From Homoserinimonas sp. OAct 916 (GTDB taxonomy: Bacteria; Actinomycetota; Actinomycetes; Actinomycetales; Microbacteriaceae), in the NCBI RefSeq assembly GCF_003260275.1, contig NZ_QJHB01000013.1:19233-83232 (forward strand): a stretch of 64,000 nucleotides of DNA. The letters run 5' to 3'. The translations under genes and the position numbers were made by a program. Below, in pieces: positions 51,852 through 62,491 of the stretch (position 1 is the first letter of the stretch; each line of letters opens with the position of its first letter). Below the pieces are notes generated by a model, which worked only from the letters and a program-made list of their open reading frames with translations, searched no databases and was not told the origin of the DNA.

Positions 51852-53036
51852 TCAGGCCGCCACCTCCGGGGTCGCTCGTCGTAAGCGGGGCATCCGCAGG
51901 GCGAACAGCGAGGCCGCCACCAGCAGCACGGTGGCGCTGCCGAACGCCGCCTGGTAGGAGAACATATCGACCAGAAGGCCCGCTGCGAGCGGACCGATGA
52001 TGGCTCCGAGGTCACTCATCATCGAGAAGACCGCGACCGGGTTGCCGCTCTTTGCTCCGGCGGCATCTCCCACCGCGGCAGCCGGCGCTGTGCCCATGAA
52101 CGCGGCCGCGGCGCCATAGACACACAGAATGATGATCAGGATCCAGATGTTCGGAGCGAATGGGATCAGAAAGATGGTCGCCCCGGCCACGGCAAACGCC
52201 CCGATGATGGCCGGTCTGCGTCCGACCGTGTCAACGAAACGCCCGGCGGGGGCGAGCATGGCGGTCTGAGCGACCGCCGCCACCGCGAAGGCGATCCCCG
52301 TCCACGCAGCCGGCCCGCGCAGCACCTCGACGACCAGGATGGGGATCAGGGCGCTGCGCACCCCCATGGACGCCCAGCCCGCAGAGAAGTTGGCCAGGCA
52401 GGCGGCCTGGAACCGAACATCCCGCAACACCGTGCGGAACGGCACATGCGCCTGCTCGACCGCCTCCGCAACCTGCTGCACTCGTTTCGGTTTCAACAGC
52501 ACAACACCGACGAGCCCCGCCAACACCAGCGTGCCGGCGTAGAAGAAGAACGGGGCCGTCAACGAGATGCCTGCCAGCAGCCCACCGAGCGCGGGGCCGG
52601 CCATCCCGCCGATCAAAAACCCGCCCTGGTAGAAGCCGACAGAACGGCCGCGCATCGCCTGTGGGGTGGAGCCGAGCAACAACGTCATCGCCGAGACGCT
52701 GAACATGGCCGAGCCGATGCCGCCGACCCCGCGCCAGATCAGCGCCTCGGGGTAGGACTGCGCCAGTCCGAGCAGGGCGCTCGAGGCGGCGACAATTCCG
52801 ATCCCCACGGTGAGGATGGTACGCTCCCCCGCCCAATCGATCATCCGGCCGACGAACGGGCTGGCGAGCAGACGCATCAGCGCAAACGCCGAAACCACCG
52901 CACCGACCTCGACGTAGCCGACCCCGAAGTCGCGCACGTATACAGGGAGCACCGGTATGACCACTCCGAAGCCGAGCATCACGAAGAACGCGATCAGCCC
53001 GAGAACGATCACGTCCCGGCTCAGGCGGGGTTTCAC
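51852..53036 (-). CDS. Major facilitator superfamily transporter
   Basis: 394 aa from a GTG at 53036. An in-frame GTG at 53075 would overlap the glgP stop as GTGA and add 13 residues, so both starts are possible. Twelve membrane segments are present, with the motif-A-like FVGRMIDWAGERTI after segment 2 and GRFVDTVGRRPAI in the middle. It belongs to the small-molecule or drug exporter class; the substrate is unknown. The overlap with the glucan phosphorylase gene suggests cotranscription, perhaps handling a sugar. Confidence 0.85.
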   Translation of the reverse strand: MKPRLSRDVIVLGLIAFFVMLGFGVVIPVLPVYVRDFGVGYVEVGAVVSAFALMRLLASPFVGRMIDWAGERTILTVGIGIVAASSALLGLAQSYPEALIWRGVGGIGSAMFSVSAMTLLLGSTPQAMRGRSVGFYQGGFLIGGMAGPALGGLLAGISLTAPFFFYAGTLVLAGLVGVVLLKPKRVQQVAEAVEQAHVPFRTVLRDVRFQAACLANFSAGWASMGVRSALIPILVVEVLRGPAAWTGIAFAVAAVAQTAMLAPAGRFVDTVGRRPAIIGAFAVAGATIFLIPFAPNIWILIIILCVYGAAAAFMGTAPAAAVGDAAGAKSGNPVAVFSMMSDLGAIIGPLAAGLLVDMFSYQAAFGSATVLLVAASLFALRMPRLRRATPEVAA

Positions 53037-53071
53037 ATCGCCGGCCGATCCCGGCCGACCGCGCGGGAGCG

Positions 53072-55624
53072 TCACGCCAGGGCGACGAGCCCGAGCTCGG
53101 CGCGAGATCCCAACAGGGGGTGCTTGGGCACGATGCGCACGGTGAATCCGAACGCCCCTGAGCGCTCGAGCCTCACTGAGCCCGCATAGTCGGTGGATCC
53201 TCCGGCCAGGGCGGCCTCTGTCGGTTCGAGTTCCTGGATGACGACGTTGGTGAGGTCGTCGCCGGAGCTCGAACCGTAGACCACCTCGACCGAGACGTCT
53301 TCCGGAGTCAAATCGCCGAGGTCGACGAGTGCGCGCACCTGCAGACTGTCGCCGACCTGCGGAACAGTATCGAGACCGCCGGATTCGACGTTGACCACCG
53401 AGACACCGCCCCACGCGGCACGTACGCGCTGCTTCCAGGCTGAGAGCTGCCGCGCGCCCTGATACTGGTCGCTTGCCAGTTTCTCCTCGGCGCGGCTCGC
53501 CTCCAGGTAGAACCTCTCGGTGTACTCCTTCACCATGCGGTCGGCGCTGAGGGGTGCCGACAGGGTCGACAGGGTGTGCCGCATCGATCGAACCCAACCC
53601 AGCGGGATGCCGCGTTCGTCCTGGTCGTAGAACCTATGCGTGATCTGATTCTCCAACAGGTCGTACATGGCGTTGGCCTCCATGGCGTCACGCTCGTTCG
53701 GATCGTGGGAATCTGATGCCGAAGGAATTGCCCAACCGTTTTCGCCGTCGAAGAACTCGTCCCACCAGCCGTCGAGGATCGACAGGTTGAGCCCACCGTT
53801 CAGAGCAACTTTCATTCCCGAGGTGCCGCATGCCTCGAGCGGGCGCAGCGGATTGTTCAACCAGACGTCGGTGCCGGGGTACATTCGGCTGGCCATGTCG
53901 ATGTCGTAGTCGGGCAGGAACACCATCCTCCCCCGCAGCTCGGGTGCTGAGGCGAACTGCACGATCTCCTGGATCATGTGTTTGCCGGCGTCGTCAGCCG
54001 GGTGCGATTTACCCGCGATGATGATCTGCACCGGACGTTCGGGGTGCAACAGGATCGACCGCAGCCGGTCGCGGTCGTGCAGCATCAGGGTCAACCGCTT
54101 GTAGGTCGGAACCCGGCGGGCGAAGCCGATCGTCAGCACGTCGGGGTCGAGAATCGAGCTCATCCACGTCGGCGCGGTGCCGGAGGTGTGTGCTCGTTGC
54201 CAGGCGGCGACCACGCGCCGCCGGGCATCCGTGACTGTCGCCTGCCTCATCTCGCGGCGGGCGTTCCAGAGCTCTTCGTCGCTGACCGCGTCGGAGGCCC
54301 AGTCGACGGCGGTGGTGTCATCGGTGCCGAATTTCTCCCGGGCCAGGTTCTTCAGAACTGCGTCTGTCCAGCTCGGGGCGTGCACGCCGTTGGTGACCGA
54401 GGAGATCGGCACCTCGTCGATGTCGAAGCCCGGCCAGAGGGAGGAGAACATGCCGCGCGAGACGTTGCCATGCAACTGCGAGACTCCGTTGGCGTGCTGT
54501 CCCAGTCTGAGGCCCATCACCGCCATGTTGAAGACGTTGCCGGGTGCGTCACCACTGGCCTCATCGCCGAGCGCCAACACCTGTCCGGTATCGACCCCGG
54601 GCAGAAGGTCGGAATCGAGGTACCGCTTCACCAGCGATGCCTCGAACCGGTCGATCCCTGCCGGCACTGGAGTGTGCGTGGTGAACACGGTGCCGGCACG
54701 CACCATCTGCAGAGCTTCGTCGAAGCTGAGGCCGCCGCCGATCAGTTCGGAAATGCGCTCCAGGCCGAGGAATCCGGCGTGGCCCTCGTTGGTGTGGAAC
54801 ACCTGGGGGGCCGGTGCGCCCGTCAACTCCGACCAGACACGCAACGCGCGCACCCCTCCGATGCCGAGCAACAGCTCCTGCAACAGTCGGTGCTCGCCGA
54901 CCCCGCCGTACAGCCTGTCGGTGACCTGTCGCAGATGCGGATCGTTCTCGGGCACGTCGGTGTCGAGCATCAGCAGTGTGACCCTGCCCACGGCGGCCTG
55001 CCAGATGCGGGCGCGCAGCGTGTCACCGTCGGGCAGCGCCAATGAGACGATCGCGGGAACGCCCTCAATGGTGCGCAGCAGGCTGAGCGGCAGGCCCTCC
55101 GGGTTGAACACCGGGTAGGTCTCCTGCTGCCACCCGTCTGCCGAAATCGATTGTGAGAAATAACCGGCGTGGTAGAACAGGCCGACACCGACCAGAGGCA
55201 ACCCCAGGTCTGAGGCGCTCTTCAGGTGGTCGCCGGCCAGGATCCCCAACCCGCCGGAATACTGGGGCAGTGCGGCCGCCACACCGAACTCGGGCGAGAA
55301 GTAGGCGATGCACTCGGGGGCGCCGGCGGGCAGTTGCTGGTACCAGCGAGGCTGCTCCAGATAGTCACGCAGATCGAAGCGCAGCCTCTCCGCCCAGTCG
55401 ACGAAACTCTGATCGGCGGCGAGTTCGTTGATCCGCGCAGTGCTCACCTCGCCCAAGAGGGTGGAAGGGTTCTTGCTCTCCTCCCACAATTCGGGCGCGA
55501 TGTGTGCGAACAACTCACGGGTGGGCGCGTCCCAGGACCAGCGAAGGTTGGCAGCGAGTTCGGGAAGGGCGCTGAGGTTGTCCGGCAGAACGGTGCGGAC
55601 GGTAAATTTCTGGATAGCTTTCAC
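53072..55624 (-). CDS. glgP: Alpha-glucan phosphorylase
   Basis: 850 aa from a GTG at 55624 (another GTG lies two codons earlier). It is the bacterial short-form glycogen/starch phosphorylase: VAYFSPEFGV-type YFSPEFGVAAALPQYSGGLGILAGDHLKSASDLGLPLVGVGL, HTNEGHAGFLGLERI, VTNGVHAPSW and EACGTSGMKVALNGGLNLSILDGWWDE, which includes the PLP Lys. It degrades glycogen to glucose-1-phosphate. The N-terminal ~100 residues form the extra DUF3417-type domain of this subfamily. The MFS gene follows immediately. Confidence 0.94.
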   Translation of the reverse strand: MKAIQKFTVRTVLPDNLSALPELAANLRWSWDAPTRELFAHIAPELWEESKNPSTLLGEVSTARINELAADQSFVDWAERLRFDLRDYLEQPRWYQQLPAGAPECIAYFSPEFGVAAALPQYSGGLGILAGDHLKSASDLGLPLVGVGLFYHAGYFSQSISADGWQQETYPVFNPEGLPLSLLRTIEGVPAIVSLALPDGDTLRARIWQAAVGRVTLLMLDTDVPENDPHLRQVTDRLYGGVGEHRLLQELLLGIGGVRALRVWSELTGAPAPQVFHTNEGHAGFLGLERISELIGGGLSFDEALQMVRAGTVFTTHTPVPAGIDRFEASLVKRYLDSDLLPGVDTGQVLALGDEASGDAPGNVFNMAVMGLRLGQHANGVSQLHGNVSRGMFSSLWPGFDIDEVPISSVTNGVHAPSWTDAVLKNLAREKFGTDDTTAVDWASDAVSDEELWNARREMRQATVTDARRRVVAAWQRAHTSGTAPTWMSSILDPDVLTIGFARRVPTYKRLTLMLHDRDRLRSILLHPERPVQIIIAGKSHPADDAGKHMIQEIVQFASAPELRGRMVFLPDYDIDMASRMYPGTDVWLNNPLRPLEACGTSGMKVALNGGLNLSILDGWWDEFFDGENGWAIPSASDSHDPNERDAMEANAMYDLLENQITHRFYDQDERGIPLGWVRSMRHTLSTLSAPLSADRMVKEYTERFYLEASRAEEKLASDQYQGARQLSAWKQRVRAAWGGVSVVNVESGGLDTVPQVGDSLQVRALVDLGDLTPEDVSVEVVYGSSSGDDLTNVVIQELEPTEAALAGGSTDYAGSVRLERSGAFGFTVRIVPKHPLLGSRAELGLVALA

Positions 55625-55715
55625 GCCCACGAGCCTAGTCTTTGGACGGCATCTCACTCGACTCACCCCATCCTGGCGAATCCCCAGACCTCAGCGCCGA
55701 ACGAAACAGTGCCTG

Positions 55716-56603
55716 TCAGTACCCGGCGATCAGGTCGGCCACGTCGTCGAGCACTTTTTCGGAGCCGGCATAGATACCGTCTGCGCGCGGCCAGTGGCTG
55801 ATGACGTCGGTGAAGCCGAGGTCGGATGCCCTGCCCACCGCGTCCTCGAACGCCGTCACGCTTGCCAAGGAGTACTGCGCACCACTGTCCAGGGAGAGGT
55901 GACGCTCGATCGTGCCCGGGTCTCGGCCCGCCGCGAGGGCTCGGTCAGTCAGCCGCCGGTTGGAGTCAGCGACCGCCGTCCACCATTCGTCGCCGACAAC
56001 CCCATCGGGCCCGGTGGTCACCCAGCCGGCGCCGTGCTGCACCACCAGATCCAGTCCCTTGGGCCCGTTCGCGGCGATCACAAACGGCATCCGGGGTAGC
56101 TGGGCCGGGGATCCAACCATGCGGGCGCCGACGGCATGGAACCAGACTCCGTCGAATGAGATGCCTGCGCGGTCAGTGCCCGTTTCGTGACGGAGCAGAA
56201 CGTCGAGCCCGGTGACGAACTCGGCGAACCGCGCATGACGCTGGGCGGGGCTGAGACCATCCTGGCCGAGTACCGTCGCGTCGAAGCCGGTGCCACCTGA
56301 CCCGATGCCGAGGATGAAGCGTCCGCCCGAGATGTCGTCGACGGTGGCCACCTCCTTCGCGAACGGCACCGGATGCCGGTAGTTCGGCGACGACACGAAA
56401 GTGCCCAGGCGGATGTTCCGGGTCACCGTGGCTGCCGCGGTCAGCGTGGGGACAGTGGCGTGCCAGCGTTGGTCGGCAAGGGTTCGCCACGACAGGTGAT
56501 CGTAGGTCCACGCGTGGTCGAAGCCGAGTTCCTCCGCACGCACCCACTTGTGTTTCCCGTCCACCCAGGCATCCTGCGGCAAGATCACGATTCCAAAGCG
56601 CAT
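55716..56603 (-). CDS. F420-dependent LLM-class oxidoreductase
   Basis: 295 aa luciferase-like barrel: MRFGIVILPQDAWVDGKHKWVRAEELGFDHAWTYDHL, NIRLGTFVSSPNYRHPVPFAKEVATVDDISGGRFILGIGSGGTGFD and PFVIAANGPKGLDLVVQHGAGWVTTG. Such enzymes use reduced F420 or FMN. The substrate is unknown. It is divergent from a TetR-type gene, whose product may control it, and unrelated in sequence pattern to the 14063 LLM protein. Confidence 0.88.
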   Translation of the reverse strand: MRFGIVILPQDAWVDGKHKWVRAEELGFDHAWTYDHLSWRTLADQRWHATVPTLTAAATVTRNIRLGTFVSSPNYRHPVPFAKEVATVDDISGGRFILGIGSGGTGFDATVLGQDGLSPAQRHARFAEFVTGLDVLLRHETGTDRAGISFDGVWFHAVGARMVGSPAQLPRMPFVIAANGPKGLDLVVQHGAGWVTTGPDGVVGDEWWTAVADSNRRLTDRALAAGRDPGTIERHLSLDSGAQYSLASVTAFEDAVGRASDLGFTDVISHWPRADGIYAGSEKVLDDVADLIAGY

Positions 56604-56854
56604 GCCGGGAGTTTATCGGTGAACCGCGTGGCCCCTCCGAACGAATCTGATCCCAGGAGCTCAGACATCCTCCAATAATCATGTCAACGGCCTTGTCCAC
56701 ACTGTAGGCAACATTGCTAGCGACACCTCGCATCCTGTGGATATGATGAGCCGCGTGCGTGTGGGCCTCCGATGAACACCGCCGATCTGAACCACACTGA
56801 AAAGCTGGTCGGGTGGCACACAGAAAGCGGCACACAGAAAGGTGCTCGGTCACA

Positions 56855-57544
56855 ATGTCAGAATTTGTTGGCGATAGTGGCCCTCCTCGCGGACCGGCCA
56901 AGGCACGACTCAGCCGTGAGCGCATCATCACTGCTGGACTCGAGCTGGCATCGGCACCGGGCAGATCCGTGATCTCGGTGCGGGAGCTCGGCGCACATCT
57001 CGGCAGCGATCCGACCGCGATCTACCGCCACTTCCGCAGCAAAGATCACCTCATGCAAGAGTTACTCGATGCTGTCTTCATCCGCAGCATCGCCGGTGTG
57101 AGCGCCGACAGCGACCAGTGGCGACAACGGCTTCGACAACTGGCGGCACGAACACTCGAACAGTTTGAGAAGTACCCGGTGATCGGAGCGGACGCGGTCA
57201 CCGTGACGACCCAGGGGCCCGGAGAATTGGACGCCATCGAGTTCATGCTGGATGCCTTTTCAGTGGCAGGTCTCTGCGATGACGAAGTTGTGCGCCACTA
57301 CGGGTTGTTCGCCTTTCATGTACTGGGCAGTGCGGCCGGGATCGCCCGAGCACGCACCCAGGAGATCAGGGGACCGGAGGGCACTGAACGGTGGCTTGAA
57401 GGCCCGCTCCTGACAAACCCGCAGCAGCACCCGCACATCATCCGGTTGTCGAAGCAACTCTCCAATCTTGAGGAGCGGGTGCTCTTCGATCTCGGCGTCG
57501 AAGCCGTGATCCAGTCAGCAGAGCGGATCGTCGCGAATCAATAA
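56855..57544 (+). CDS. TetR-family regulator
   Basis: 229 aa from the ATG at 56855. LSRERIITAGLELASAPGRSVISVRELGAHLGSDPTAIYRHFRSKDHLMQELLDAVF is the helix-turn-helix domain (about residues 19-75); the C-terminal domain is TetR_C-like. Divergent from an F420-dependent oxidoreductase and about 210 bases ahead of glgE, it could regulate either. Its own ligand is unknown. No strong palindrome was seen in its promoter region. Confidence 0.85.
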   Translation: MSEFVGDSGPPRGPAKARLSRERIITAGLELASAPGRSVISVRELGAHLGSDPTAIYRHFRSKDHLMQELLDAVFIRSIAGVSADSDQWRQRLRQLAARTLEQFEKYPVIGADAVTVTTQGPGELDAIEFMLDAFSVAGLCDDEVVRHYGLFAFHVLGSAAGIARARTQEIRGPEGTERWLEGPLLTNPQQHPHIIRLSKQLSNLEERVLFDLGVEAVIQSAERIVANQ

Positions 57545-57732
57545 GGGAGTCTCGGGCGGCTCTTCCGACCGGACGTGGCACCTGGAAAGGTCCAGTCGGG
57601 TGCCTTCCGTTCCGATGCCTCGGATGAACCACCGACGTGACCTGTCACCGGCTGTTGCTTCAGTCTGCCCCGACATCGTGCCGCAGGACCACAGTTCCAG
57701 AAAGTATGCCTGAAGTTTGTCGATGAACCGCT

Positions 57733-57752
57733 GACGGTATTGCGGTACCGTC
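57733..57752 (+). promoter_or_regulatory. Perfect inverted repeat just before glgE
   Basis: GACGGTA (57733-57739) and TACCGTC (57746-57752) are perfect 7-bp complements with a six-base spacer, ending five bases before the GTG start of glgE, where no Shine-Dalgarno is visible. It may be an operator or a translation-blocking stem. Confidence 0.5.
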
Positions 57753-57757
57753 GAAGT

Positions 57758-59935
57758 GTGACGACCAAGGATGAAAGCCCGAAAGCGTCCGCTCCCGCAC
57801 GCAAGCCAGCGGCACGCGCGAAAAAGCCAACACCAGCGAAAGCGCCGATGCCGTCTCCGGCGCCAACGCCACCGGTCGCGCGACCGGTTCGCCTCGGCCG
57901 CATACCCATTCTCGACCTCACCCCGCGCGTCGATGATGGCGCGTGGCCCGCCACCGCGTTCGCCGGTGAAGCAGTTCCGTTTCGAGCGACGGCGTTCCGT
58001 GAGGGGCACGACCTGATCGGGGTCACGCTACTGCTGACCGACCCGCAGGGTGGCCAGAGCGAGCATCCGATGGTTTCGATAGAACCCGGGCTCGATCGCT
58101 GGCAGGCCACCCGGGCGCTCGACGTCACCGGGAAATGGACGTTTCGGGTGCGCGCCTACGCAGACCTGTTCAACACCTGGCTGCACGACGCCATCATCAA
58201 GATCGAAGCCGAGGTCGACGTCGACCTGATGTTCCAGATCGGTTACGGCCTCCTGGCCGGCGCCGCGAAGGACACGGCTCGCCCAGCCGCCGAACGCACG
58301 CTTCTGAGGGCGACGGCCGCCCTACTGGCCGACCCCGATCGACGCGGCGGATGGCTGGATGCCGTTGCCGAACCGAGGCTGCTGGCCGGCCTGCAGGTTC
58401 GACCGATCAGCGCGTTGGAGACCGAGTCCGAGTCACACGTTGTGATCGTGGAGCGCGAACGCGCCGGTCGCGGCGCCTGGTACGAATTCTTTCCGCGCTC
58501 AGTCGGTGCCGTGCGAGAGCCCGATGGGTCATGGAAGAGTGGAACCTTCCGCACGGCAGCCACACGCCTGCCGGAGATCGCTGCAATGGGCTTCGACGTC
58601 GTGTACCTGCCGCCGATCCATCCGATCGGACGGGCTTTTCGCAAAGGTCCGAACAACTCGCTGAACGCCGGAGAGAACGACCCGGGCTCACCTTGGGCGA
58701 TCGGTTCCGCCGAGGGCGGGCACGACAGTATTCACCCCGATCTCGGCAGCGAGAAAGACTTCCTCTTCTTCAGCAAGAAGGCCGCCCAACACGGGTTGGA
58801 GATCGCCCTCGACCTGGCCCTGCAGGCCTCCCCGGACCACCCCTGGGTGACGGCACATCCCGAGTGGTTCACCACACTGCCCGACGGCAGCATCGCCTAT
58901 GCAGAGAACCCGCCGAAGAAGTACCAAGACATCTACCCGATCAACTTCGACAACGACCCAGAGGGCATCTACGCCGAGGTGTTGCGCGTCGTCACACACT
59001 GGATGAATCTCGGCGTGCGCATCTTCCGTGTGGACAACCCCCACACAAAGCCGGTTGCATTCTGGGAGCGGCTGCTGGCCGAGGTGGCCACCATCGACCC
59101 GGGAATCGTGTTCCTGGCCGAGGCCTTCACCCGCCCGGCGCTGCTCACGACACTCGCCAAAGTCGGATTCCAGCAGTCATACACCTACTTCACCTGGCGC
59201 AACACGAAGGAGGAGTTGGAGGAGTTCCTCACCGACCTCGCCGAGGTGACCGCCGACTACCTGCGGCCCAACCTGTTCGTGAACACACCCGACATCCTCA
59301 CCGAGTTTCTGCAGTTCGGCGGCCCGCCGGCCTACAAGATCCGCGCGGCGCTCGCCGCCACCGCCGCACCCATCTGGGGCGTCTACTCCGGATACGAACT
59401 GTATGAGAATGTGGCCCGCCCCGGCTCCGAGGAGAACATCGACAACGAGAAGTACGAATTTCGACCACGCGATTTTGCGGCGGCAGAGGCCGAGGGCCGG
59501 TCGCTCGCCCCGTACATTCGGCTTTTGAACGACCTGCGGCGCGAGCATCCGTCCCTCGGCCAATTGCGCAACCTGCATCTGCACTCGAGCCACGACGACT
59601 TCGTGCTCGTCTACAGCAAGTTTCTGCCGGCCGAACTCTCGCCCAGTGGACGCGCAGACGCGGTCATCGTTGTGGCGAATCTCGACCCGTATGCAGTGCG
59701 GGAGACCACGATACAGCTGGATCTCACTGCTCTGGGCCTCCCCCACGATGCGTCGTTCCAAGTGACCGACGCCGCCACCGGCGCCCGTTGGCTGTGGGGT
59801 TCCGAGAACTATGTGCGGCTCGACCCCCACACCGAGCCGGTGCACCTGTTGCGGGTTGATCTGAACGTGAACCAGCCCGAAACCGGCCTGCGGGCCAACG
59901 ACTCAACTTCTGCCACAGCCGCCAGGCGGCACTGA
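57758..59935 (+). CDS. glgE: Alpha-1,4-glucan:maltose-1-phosphate maltosyltransferase
   Basis: 725 aa from a GTG at 57758. The first ~45 residues are a Lys/Ala/Pro-rich linker not seen in the core enzyme. The GH13_3 barrel is complete: [36 protein letters not shown] (nucleophile Asp 426), [13 protein letters not shown] (acid/base Glu 455) and [24 protein letters not shown]. It builds linear alpha-1,4-glucan from maltose-1-phosphate. glgB follows 14 bases later, so linear chains are branched by the next enzyme. The partners treS and maltokinase are not in this window. Confidence 0.95.
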   Translation: MTTKDESPKASAPARKPAARAKKPTPAKAPMPSPAPTPPVARPVRLGRIPILDLTPRVDDGAWPATAFAGEAVPFRATAFREGHDLIGVTLLLTDPQGGQSEHPMVSIEPGLDRWQATRALDVTGKWTFRVRAYADLFNTWLHDAIIKIEAEVDVDLMFQIGYGLLAGAAKDTARPAAERTLLRATAALLADPDRRGGWLDAVAEPRLLAGLQVRPISALETESESHVVIVERERAGRGAWYEFFPRSVGAVREPDGSWKSGTFRTAATRLPEIAAMGFDVVYLPPIHPIGRAFRKGPNNSLNAGENDPGSPWAIGSAEGGHDSIHPDLGSEKDFLFFSKKAAQHGLEIALDLALQASPDHPWVTAHPEWFTTLPDGSIAYAENPPKKYQDIYPINFDNDPEGIYAEVLRVVTHWMNLGVRIFRVDNPHTKPVAFWERLLAEVATIDPGIVFLAEAFTRPALLTTLAKVGFQQSYTYFTWRNTKEELEEFLTDLAEVTADYLRPNLFVNTPDILTEFLQFGGPPAYKIRAALAATAAPIWGVYSGYELYENVARPGSEENIDNEKYEFRPRDFAAAEAEGRSLAPYIRLLNDLRREHPSLGQLRNLHLHSSHDDFVLVYSKFLPAELSPSGRADAVIVVANLDPYAVRETTIQLDLTALGLPHDASFQVTDAATGARWLWGSENYVRLDPHTEPVHLLRVDLNVNQPETGLRANDSTSATAARRH

Positions 59936-59949
59936 CCGAAAGGCGCCCG

Positions 59950-62178
59950 ATGTTATCACCCACAATCAAACGTGACGGAGACGCCGCCCTCGGACTGCCC
60001 GATTTCAGCGACGACGAGTTGCAGAAGGTGGCGGCCGGCGCGCACCCCAACCCGCACGGCGTGTTGGGGGCGCATCCGGTGACCGTCAAGGGAACGGATG
60101 ACCACCTCACCGTGATCCGAACCCTCAGGCCGTTGGCCGAGAAGGTGGTGGTTGTCATGACCAACGGTGGGCGGCTGGAGCTCAGGCACCTGGCCCATGG
60201 GATCTGGCAGGGATTGAGCGCCCTCGACATCGGCCCCTATACCGTCGAGGCCCGCTACGCCGACGGCACCGTTTGGAGCGCCGATGACCCGTACCGCCAC
60301 CTTCCACGGATCGGCGAACTCGACCTGCATCTGATCGGCGAGGGGCGTCACGAGAGGCTCTGGGATGTGCTCGGCGCCCACCTGCACGCCGAAACGGATG
60401 AGTCGCCTGCCGGCTGCTCGTTCACGGTCTGGGCGCCGAACGCCCAAGCTGTTCGGGTGTCTGGCGACTTCAACGGCTGGGACGGCGTCGGCCACGCCAT
60501 GCGAACGATGGGCTCAACCGGAGTCTGGGAACTATTTGTGCCCGGGGTGGAAGCAGGCAATGCGTATAAGTTCGAGATATTGTCACCGGATGGCCATTGG
60601 TTGAAACGCGCCGATCCGATGGCCCGCTTCACGGAGGTGCCTCCGGCCACCGCATCGATAGTCGGCACGAGCGACCACCAGTGGGGTGACGACGCCTGGA
60701 TGACCGCACGCGCCACGAGCGACCCACACAACGCCCCGATGAGCGTGTACGAGGTGCACCTTGGGTCGTGGCGGCCGGGGCTGAGTTATCGTGAGGCCGC
60801 TGAACATCTGATCGAATACGTGCAGGAACTCGGGTTCACGCACGTCGAGTTCATGCCGTTGTCGGAACATCCGTTCGGTGGATCCTGGGGATACCAGGTC
60901 ACATCGTATTACGCCCCAACCAGCCGGTTCGGGCATCCAGACGATCTCAAATACCTGATCGACAAGTTGCACCAGGCCGGAATCGGGGTGCTGATGGACT
61001 GGGTACCCGGCCATTTCCCGAAAGACGAGTGGGCGCTTGCACGCTTCGACGGTCGGGCGGTCTACGAGCACCCCGACCCACGGCGTGGTGAACAACTCGA
61101 CTGGGGAACGTTGGTATTCGACTTCGGCCGCACTGAGGTGCGCAACTTCCTGGTCGCCAACGCGCTGTTCTGGCTCGAGGAGTTCCATGTCGACGGGTTG
61201 CGCGTCGATGCTGTCGCGTCGATGCTGTATCTCGACTACTCACGCGAGGAAGGCCAGTGGGCGCCGAATAAGTACGGTGGCCGCGAGAACCTGGAGGCGA
61301 TTGCCTTCTTGCAGGAGGCGACCGCCACCTCGTATCGGCGCAACCCGGGAACAGTGATGATCGCCGAGGAGTCCACCTCGTGGGGCGGAGTCACCGCCCC
61401 CACGAGTGAGGGTGGGCTTGGCTTCGGGATCAAGTGGAACATGGGTTGGATGCACGACACCCTGCGCTACATGCAGATCGACCCGATGTACCGCTCACAC
61501 CACCACAACGACATGACCTTCTCGTTCCTGTATGCGTTCAGTGAGAACTTCATGCTTCCGATCAGCCATGACGAAGTGGTGCATGGCAAGGGTTCACTGG
61601 CGAGGAAGATGCCCGGTGACCGTTGGCAGCAATTGGCGAATGTGCGCGCCTACCTGGCGTTCATGTGGGGTCACCCGGGCAAGCAACTGCTGTTCATGGG
61701 GCAGGAGTTCGCGCAGTTGTCGGAGTGGAACGAGCAGCACGGTCTCGACTGGTGGATTCTCGACCAGCCCGCCCACCGCGGAGTCTTCGAACTGGTCGCA
61801 GCGCTGAACCGCGTCTACCGGGAGCACCCGGCCCTGTGGGAACAAGACAATGATTCGGCCGGTTTCCAGTGGATCGACGGTGGTGCGGCGGCAGAGAATG
61901 TGGTGTCGTTCCTGCGCTGGGACGCCCAGGGCAGGCCGATTGCTGTGATCGTCAATTTCTCCGGCAAACCGCATCACGACTATCGGGTGGGACTACCACG
62001 GTCTGGCCGCTGGGAAGAACTGGTGAACACCGACGCCGCGCAGTTCGGCGGCTCAGGAGTCGGCAACTTCGGCGGAGTGGTGGCGGAGGCGCACGGCTGG
62101 AACGGCCTTCCGGCGTCGGCGACTCTCAGCCTGCCGCCGCTCGGAGCACTCTGGCTGGCTCCGGTGGAGGACCACTAG
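59950..62178 (+). CDS. glgB: 1,4-alpha-glucan branching enzyme
   Basis: 742 aa. N1 and CBM48 domains ([13 protein letters not shown] and [21 protein letters not shown]) precede a GH13_9 barrel with [19 protein letters not shown] (nucleophile Asp 420), [13 protein letters not shown] (acid/base Glu 473) and [12 protein letters not shown]. It transfers glucan segments to make alpha-1,6 branches in glycogen. Cotranscribed with glgE. The usual GlgE-pathway partners do not follow; a repeat array and an HNH gene do. Confidence 0.96.
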   Translation: MLSPTIKRDGDAALGLPDFSDDELQKVAAGAHPNPHGVLGAHPVTVKGTDDHLTVIRTLRPLAEKVVVVMTNGGRLELRHLAHGIWQGLSALDIGPYTVEARYADGTVWSADDPYRHLPRIGELDLHLIGEGRHERLWDVLGAHLHAETDESPAGCSFTVWAPNAQAVRVSGDFNGWDGVGHAMRTMGSTGVWELFVPGVEAGNAYKFEILSPDGHWLKRADPMARFTEVPPATASIVGTSDHQWGDDAWMTARATSDPHNAPMSVYEVHLGSWRPGLSYREAAEHLIEYVQELGFTHVEFMPLSEHPFGGSWGYQVTSYYAPTSRFGHPDDLKYLIDKLHQAGIGVLMDWVPGHFPKDEWALARFDGRAVYEHPDPRRGEQLDWGTLVFDFGRTEVRNFLVANALFWLEEFHVDGLRVDAVASMLYLDYSREEGQWAPNKYGGRENLEAIAFLQEATATSYRRNPGTVMIAEESTSWGGVTAPTSEGGLGFGIKWNMGWMHDTLRYMQIDPMYRSHHHNDMTFSFLYAFSENFMLPISHDEVVHGKGSLARKMPGDRWQQLANVRAYLAFMWGHPGKQLLFMGQEFAQLSEWNEQHGLDWWILDQPAHRGVFELVAALNRVYREHPALWEQDNDSAGFQWIDGGAAAENVVSFLRWDAQGRPIAVIVNFSGKPHHDYRVGLPRSGRWEELVNTDAAQFGGSGVGNFGGVVAEAHGWNGLPASATLSLPPLGALWLAPVEDH

Positions 62179-62229
62179 CAAGCGTGCTGCCGGGCGCCAT
62201 CCGGGAGATTATGTTCGGGGAGCTGAGCC

Positions 62230-62385
62230 GGTGGCCTGCGTCGGTTGCCTGCGTCGGTTGCCTGCGTCGGTGGACTGTCCCGGTGGCCTGACCCGGTGGG
62301 CGGACTCAGCGGCCTGACCCGGTGGGCGGACTCAGCGGCCTGACTCGGTGGCCCGCGTCGGTGGGATGACCCGGCGGCCTGACTC
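62230..62385. repeat. Twelve exact-length 13-bp tandem repeats
   Basis: Counting from 62230, twelve units of exactly 13 bases lie end to end (156 bases). Units resemble GGTGGCCTGACCC, with variants such as GGTTGCCTGCGTC (2), GGTGGGCGGACTC (2) and AGCGGCCTGACYC (2). Units 6-7 and 8-9 repeat as a 26-base dimer with one mismatch. Because 13 is not a multiple of three, the array is non-coding. It lies 51 bases after glgB. Confidence 0.85.
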
Positions 62386-62491
62386 AGAAATTTGGCCCAA
62401 AGACGTGACCGTTCACGTGAGAAAATTGGAGTTATCCACAGGTCCGTCACTCGCCGGTCGAAATGTCGGTGGGTCATGGTTGACTACTTGC

